Under the pieces are notes generated by a model that was not told where the DNA came from, did not search any database, and saw only the letters and a list, made by a program, of their open reading frames with translations. From NCBI GenBank assembly GCA_027618475.1, contig JAQCEJ010000032.1, positions 1 to 51,432 of the forward strand: DNA of 51,432 nt. Reading direction: 5' to 3'. Origin of the DNA: Planctomycetota bacterium (GTDB taxonomy: Bacteria; Planctomycetota; Planctomycetia; Planctomycetales; Planctomycetaceae). The translations under genes were made by a program, and so were the position numbers. Positions 47,640 through 51,432 of the stretch are shown here, piece after piece. The stretch's first letter is position 1. Every line of letters begins with the position of its first letter.

Positions 47640-47936
47640 TAAGGTATCCGAAAGGAGGTGTGCTTGCGAACGTCTCGTTCAAATACTCACTGAATTTAGA
47701 AAAAAGAGAACCCTTGCGCAACCCCTGTTAACCAACGGATACACCGTTGTCGCAATAGGTTATCATTTCCTTAACGCCTCCTGCTGAATCGAAATTCTTT
47801 GCAGTGGGCATTGGAAATTCTGTTACTTACACGTAATGCAGTCTCAGGGTTTAGAGCCGATGATCTATTTCATGACCGATGGGATGGCGATAGAGCGGAG
47901 ATGACTTCCGACGCCGACCGGGTCACGAAACGAGTT
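47640..47936. other. Leader of tadE with repeat copy 3
   Basis: The 297-nt space between flp and tadE holds the diverged palindromic element at 47868-47940 and, close to the tadE start, the stretch CACCTCCTTTC on the minus strand. No gene is seen. Confidence 0.5.
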
Positions 47937-47940
47937 CTAG
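47868..47940. repeat. Palindromic intergenic element, diverged copy 3
   Basis: The right arm, CGCCGACCGGGTCACGAAAC and GAGTTCTA, matches copy 1 at 24 of 28 positions. The left arm is TTTCATGACC instead of TTTCATAACC. Pairing of GGTCACGAAA with it is kept at nine of ten positions, including an A-T to G-C swap. It is about 11 nt shorter inside the loop. Its right edge contains the flp stop codon (TAG, complement at 47937-47939). Confidence 0.7.
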
Positions 47941-48125
47941 AAATTCAAGGCATTGATGGCGTTTGCCAAATCATTCAGCTCATTGACCAGAGCACCGCGT
48001 AACGTTGCCAATCCTACAATGACACCGATACCGACCAATGTCACGAGTAGCAGGTATTCGACGAACACCGCCCCTCGAATTCGGTTTCGCAGTCGTTGCG
48101 AAGTTGCTTGCAGCTTCTTCAGCAC
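47937..48125 (-). CDS. flp: Flp/Fap-type pilin
   Basis: A 62-residue pilin precursor. RNRIRGAVFVEYLLLVTLVG has the G-AVFVEY processing and assembly site near residues 18-24 (cleavage after Gly, Glu and Tyr at +5 and +6), followed by one hydrophobic helix and a short NDLANAINALNF tail. It starts at GTG with AAAAGGA nine bases upstream. The prepilin peptidase TadV is not in the window. The gene is first in the minus-strand tad run. Confidence 0.88.
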   Translation of the reverse strand: MLKKLQATSQRLRNRIRGAVFVEYLLLVTLVGIGVIVGLATLRGALVNELNDLANAINALNF

Positions 48126-48242
48126 AGTCGAGTTCCTTTTATCAGAGTCTATTCGAACGAATTGACGTTACGATTTCTTTGGTAGAGCCAATAGCACGCA
48201 TTTCGTGTGCCGAAACTGATTTCGGGCGGTTTGAACCCGGCG

Positions 48243-48265
48243 AATTGCCGTGTCACCCGGCAATT
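48243..48265. other. Hairpin between GT-C gene and flp
   Basis: AATTGCCG (48243-48250) and CGGCAATT (48258-48265) form a perfect 8-bp stem with a 7-nt loop. It sits 25 nt past the stop of the GT-C-like gene on the minus strand. No T-run follows, so it is not a standard terminator. Confidence 0.4.
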
Positions 48266-48289
48266 GTCTCCATGTGAAACATGTAAGTG

Positions 48290-50002
48290 TTAACGGGCGG
48301 ATACGACCGCGAAATCGGGCGATAGGTGACGAATCTGAGCCGCACCGGGAAAGCGATCCCAAACGGGAGGGGTCGCAACGGCATGGTGTTCCGACTGAAG
48401 AGCTCGATCGATAATCGCGGTAAACTTCGGCAGCTTGCGCAGATAGAGCGAAACCTGTTGATCCTGATAGAGGGAAACCCAATCCTCTCTCTGATCCAGA
48501 TAGGCACACGGCCCGCGAACAGTCGAAATCAGGGCAATTTCCGTCTGATAGTCATCGAGAATTGGTGTCTTTTCTGGCATCAGTACGTGTGCAATTTGAA
48601 ATTCGATAAACTCCCGCTCTAACTGGGCCGGATAGACAGTACGGTACCGACCATCAAACGCAATTTTCGTTTCCGGATAAAGGTGCCAGATTACGAACTG
48701 AGCCCAGCCATAATCGGTCACGAGATTTCCCTTGATCCCGAGTTCCTGGATCAGATGAATCGCTTTGAGAGGCACTCCGGGGACGTCTCCACTGGTTTCA
48801 ACGGCGATATCCCAAGGTCTCATGCCGCATTGCCACATGCGAATTGAACCGGAAACCTGCACTCCGATAAGAATCAACACGCCACAGGCAACAGCCGCCA
48901 CACGCACTGCACGCCGTCGCTCACCGGCCCATTGTCGGTGGAGAATGCCGAAACAGCGTCTCAATCCATCGGTCATGGGCGCCGGAAACAGAATCATGAT
49001 CGTAATGGCCAACAACGCCGTATGCCGAATATGACTGATCGCTTCGTAACAAACGACCGCTGTCACGACGAGGTCAATCCATTTCCAACGACTGTATCCA
49101 AGCCCGGCAAGTGCCAACAACAAATAAGGAGCATAATAAACGGCCGACTGCTGAGCAGCCCACAACGGCTGCCATTCGCGGACGAACTGTTCGGTTCCTA
49201 AGTGGTACCACAACATTTGATGCATCGTGAGACCGTACGGGTTGAGCAACGTCGCCACACTCGATATCGCAAAAACCGTCAACATACGAATGGGAGGTAA
49301 CCCCTCATATTCTAGCGACTTAAGCCTAAAGGACTTTATACAGGCAGCAGCAAGGAAGAGCCCCTGCATTGCGACACCAGCGAGAAAGCCTCCATGGAGA
49401 TTGACCCAGAACATCATAATGAAGGGGAGCAGCCAAATTCGCCACGACTTCTGATCCCACTCCGATCGCAGAATCGCCAGAGTGAGAGCGAACATGCCGT
49501 ATGTTGCTAATTGGGGGCGGATGAATACCACAAACTGAGATAAGGTTTCCGCATTGAACAACAACAATACCGCCGCAGCGGCGACGCTCGCTTGGGCCCG
49601 GCGGAACATCCATGCTGCTGTTGCAAAGACCAGAATAACCCAGAAATTTCTCCACCACCAAAGCCCGGTGTTCCCGAGGTGGGTCCAGAGCCACCCCATC
49701 TGGTATTCCGTCAACCATTCATGATTCACCCAGGTGGCATCCGGAACGGTGTACGAAAAAGGATCATTTTTCTCGGTGAGCACCCCCTGCTCAATCGAAC
49801 GCATACCGTACAAGGTATGCCCCCACAAATCGGGATCAGCGATCGTTAACCCACAGCAAAACAGGACAGATGTCCCCCACAACAGCAGCAGGTACCTCTT
49901 CCGTTCCGAAACCGACATGACCCAATCGCAATTTTGCGACACGGCATTTCGAAGGGAAGGATCGGTGACCGGCAAAAAGTGAATCTGTTCTGGCTCTGCC
50001 AT
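48290..50002 (-). CDS. Polytopic membrane protein, GT-C/DUF2079-like
   Basis: A 570-residue protein with about ten to twelve helices. Early in the sequence (about residues 45-100) it has DPDLWGHTLYGMRSIEQGVL, then NDPFSYTVPDATWVNHEWLT, a motif found in a widespread family of unknown membrane proteins with a GT-C look. RYRTVYPAQLEREFIEFQIA lies in the external C-terminal part. Its reaction is unknown; placement beside flp suggests a link to the cell surface. The start is uncertain: ATG 50002, ATG 50014 and GTG 50023 are in frame, and I prefer 50002. Confidence 0.75.
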   Translation of the reverse strand: MAEPEQIHFLPVTDPSLRNAVSQNCDWVMSVSERKRYLLLLWGTSVLFCCGLTIADPDLWGHTLYGMRSIEQGVLTEKNDPFSYTVPDATWVNHEWLTEYQMGWLWTHLGNTGLWWWRNFWVILVFATAAWMFRRAQASVAAAAVLLLFNAETLSQFVVFIRPQLATYGMFALTLAILRSEWDQKSWRIWLLPFIMMFWVNLHGGFLAGVAMQGLFLAAACIKSFRLKSLEYEGLPPIRMLTVFAISSVATLLNPYGLTMHQMLWYHLGTEQFVREWQPLWAAQQSAVYYAPYLLLALAGLGYSRWKWIDLVVTAVVCYEAISHIRHTALLAITIMILFPAPMTDGLRRCFGILHRQWAGERRRAVRVAAVACGVLILIGVQVSGSIRMWQCGMRPWDIAVETSGDVPGVPLKAIHLIQELGIKGNLVTDYGWAQFVIWHLYPETKIAFDGRYRTVYPAQLEREFIEFQIAHVLMPEKTPILDDYQTEIALISTVRGPCAYLDQREDWVSLYQDQQVSLYLRKLPKFTAIIDRALQSEHHAVATPPVWDRFPGAAQIRHLSPDFAVVSAR

Positions 50003-50319
50003 AAAGAAAATCATTCCTTCCACAAATTGAAGTGGCGTTTACTTTTTGCCACGTACGTGGTTATTGCGTAACGTGTTGTGGCAAAAAACCAACTGTTAAG
50101 TCCTGTTTCAGGTCTTGAACATCCCTAAAGGCAAACGCTGTGCCGGAGCCCTGCAAGCGTTGGGATGCAGAAACCAGGACGTTCAGAATCGCACGCCCCC
50201 CATCCCGCGATTCCTCCACCGCTTGGCACGAATTCTGCTACCCATACGATTGGGAGATTGCGTATCGAATCAAGCAAAGGGTTAAGACCCCGGAACTGGA
50301 ACGACAGGAAGACGTCGGA
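50003..50319. other. Divergent promoter region of the two tad halves
   Basis: This 317-nt region separates the minus-strand GT-C gene from the plus-strand tadE-like gene. It has the inverted repeat at 50043-50088. No convincing -35/-10 pair was found. Confidence 0.5.
50043..50088. promoter_or_regulatory. Inverted repeat with inner palindrome at divergent promoter
   Basis: TTTTTGCCAC (50043-50052) pairs with GTGGCAAAAA (50078-50087), and the left arm overlaps the perfect 12-bp palindrome CCACGTACGTGG (50049-50060). It could be a regulator-binding site or a transcript end for either strand. Confidence 0.5.
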
Positions 50320-50868
50320 ATGAATGGAACGATTCATCCCGCGACCACAGGTCGCCGGATACCTACCCGAAGCAGCAGGGCCGCAAATGCTCGTTCTTCA
50401 ACAGGCGAGAGACGAGGCGTAATCGTTCTTGAATTGATTGTCACTTTGCCTGCTCTTCTGATTCTCGCACTCGCGGTGATCGAGTTTGGACTGATTCAAC
50501 ATGGCCAGAAACATGTCGCCTCGGCGAGTGCCTTCGGCGCCAAGATCGCTGCCGAGACCGCAGGACTGAATACCGCGAACACGGCAGCAAACCGGGCCGC
50601 GATCGAAACGTCGATCAACACGCAATTTGACGTCGCCGGGTATGGCAACGTGACCGGCATCACTCTCCGCCATAACGTAGGAGGTGGCGGTGTCGATTCT
50701 TCGGGAAATTGTCCCGACCCCGTTACGCCGGCCCTGCCGTCAAACTCGGTGCGAGTCACCGTCTGTGTCGAGTTCACCGAATTGTCACCCGACCTGCTTG
50801 GCTCGTTCGGGTTTTCACTGGGAAACCGGATCGCGGTGTTCACGACGACGTATCCTTATGAACTGTAA
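50320..50868 (+). CDS. TadE-like pilus assembly protein
   Basis: A 182-residue protein. A basic leader precedes RRGVIVLELIVTLPALLILA and LAVIEFGLI (about residues 32-60), the TadE/TadF pseudopilin pattern. The mature part has LRHNVGGGGVDSSGNCPDPV and VRVTVCVEFTELSPDL, like the minus-strand TadE at 47073. It starts at an ATG with AGGAAG eight bases upstream; the frame opens 60 codons earlier, which is not supported. The tadG-like gene follows 74 nt later. Confidence 0.85.
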   Translation: MNGTIHPATTGRRIPTRSSRAANARSSTGERRGVIVLELIVTLPALLILALAVIEFGLIQHGQKHVASASAFGAKIAAETAGLNTANTAANRAAIETSINTQFDVAGYGNVTGITLRHNVGGGGVDSSGNCPDPVTPALPSNSVRVTVCVEFTELSPDLLGSFGFSLGNRIAVFTTTYPYEL

Positions 50869-50942
50869 GACCCGAATCAATAGCTCGCCACGTTCGATCA
50901 AGCGACGTCATCTGATACTAAAAACCGTCAGGGAATAGTGGA

Positions 50943-51432
50943 ATGCAAGTCGGCCGACGCGTAATCAATTCTCAGGAAATCACGAGAGGCAAAACACACA
51001 CCCGTCGCGGCATCGCCGCAATGTGGGTATTGCTGACCGTTCCTCTGTTGTTGACCGCTTTTGTGGTGATGTTCAACGCAGGGAATCTGTGGTTGGCATC
51101 GTACGAAGCACAGAAAGCGTATGAAGCTGGTGCGCTCGCGGCAGTACAGCAATGGGGAGAAAACCCCAATAATGCTGCCAATCGGTTGATCGCTAGAAAT
51201 CGTGGTGTGGACCTTGCGCAGGCAAATACCGCGATGGGGAATGCGATTGCTATTCCCGACAATAACGATGGCACGAACGACGTCAATGACAACGACAGTC
51301 CCGATGGTTTCATCGTTTTGGGAACCTTGCGATCTGCCGTAGGAGGTTATGAATTCAATTCCGATCTAGAGCCTGTTATGCACTTTGGATGGCGATTTTC
51401 GAGAGTAGGAGTCCGAGGAAGGCAAGCCAGTG
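50943..51432 (+). CDS. TadG-like pilus assembly protein, truncated by window edge
   Basis: The frame is open to the end of the window (163 codons seen). After a basic leader, HTRRGIAAMWVLLTVPLLLT and AFVVMFNAGNLW give the N-terminal helix typical of the Tad/TadG family, then SYEAQKAYEAGALAAVQQWG. The acidic stretch PDNNDGTNDVNDNDSPDG could bind metal ions such as calcium, though that is inference. The ATG at 50943 has GGAATAGTGGA upstream. With the TadE-like gene before it, this is probably a plus-strand operon of minor pilins. Confidence 0.75.
   Translation, partial: MQVGRRVINSQEITRGKTHTRRGIAAMWVLLTVPLLLTAFVVMFNAGNLWLASYEAQKAYEAGALAAVQQWGENPNNAANRLIARNRGVDLAQANTAMGNAIAIPDNNDGTNDVNDNDSPDGFIVLGTLRSAVGGYEFNSDLEPVMHFGWRFSRVGVRGRQAS

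Noticed and set aside
47650-47690. Plus-strand gene start after AAAGGAGGTG
   Set aside because: The frame after this strong Shine-Dalgarno-like sequence stops after nine codons.

Overview
The window looks like chromosomal DNA of a planctomycete. The DUF1501 sulfatase-like protein, the very large Ser/Thr kinase with a C-terminal parallel beta-helix-like region, menaquinone synthesis by the futalosine route, and the FlhA-FlhF-FlhG-FliA order with long low-complexity insertions all fit that phylum. No rRNA, tRNA, CRISPR array, transposase or phage gene is visible. The content is mostly housekeeping, with repeat-rich gaps and accessory genes at the two ends.

Layout. 1-3.4 kb: an M19 dipeptidase and a DUF423 membrane protein (both minus), then an Ldh-family oxidoreductase (plus), separated by a nest of palindromic repeats. 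3.8-10.2 kb: flagellar export and regulation genes flhA, flhF, flhG, a small membrane protein and a FliA-type sigma factor, closed by a strong terminator. 10.2-13.5 kb: a D-2-hydroxyacid dehydrogenase, a divergent CsrA-like protein, uppS and cdsA. 13.6-18.1 kb: an HD-GYP protein, an orphan DUF1501 protein and a glycosyltransferase, all minus. 18.4-22.6 kb: tilS, then a cassette of ArsR repressor, tandem SRPBCC protein, PhnB-like VOC protein and SRPBCC-DoxX fusion, preceded by a nested palindromic operator. 22.6-26.1 kb: hom (minus) and mqnA-mqnC. 26.4-30.9 kb: a NatA-type ATPase, a NatB-CPBP protease fusion, and an amidohydrolase that may be the aminodeoxyfutalosine deaminase of the same menaquinone pathway. 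30.9-42.4 kb: purB, a transaldolase, a phosphoesterase, an unknown 97-residue protein, the giant kinase, an adenosine-kinase-like PfkB protein, thiC and a CinA-type amidohydrolase. 42.8-51.4 kb: a tiny membrane peptide, two large polytopic GT-C-like proteins, and a Tad/Flp pilus locus split over both strands (flp, tadE, tadB, tadC on minus; tadE-like and truncated tadG-like on plus).

How they fit together. The flagellar block covers export gate, FlhF/FlhG placement and number control, and the late sigma factor; a CsrA-like protein and an HD-GYP protein nearby would suit a motile/sessile switch, and the Tad pilus is a matching surface-attachment system. Both regulators lack residues normally considered essential. 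The mqn genes and the candidate deaminase would supply three steps of futalosine menaquinone synthesis.

Most notable observations: (1) a three-copy palindromic intergenic element of about 73-92 bp, two copies of it inside the Tad operon, with a compensatory base-pair change; (2) a CsrA-like protein that aligns without gaps but has lost Arg6, Arg7 and Arg44; (3) an HD-GYP protein with two altered signature residues; (4) the nested ArsR operator over the promoter of an SRPBCC/DoxX cassette; (5) the candidate aminodeoxyfutalosine deaminase.
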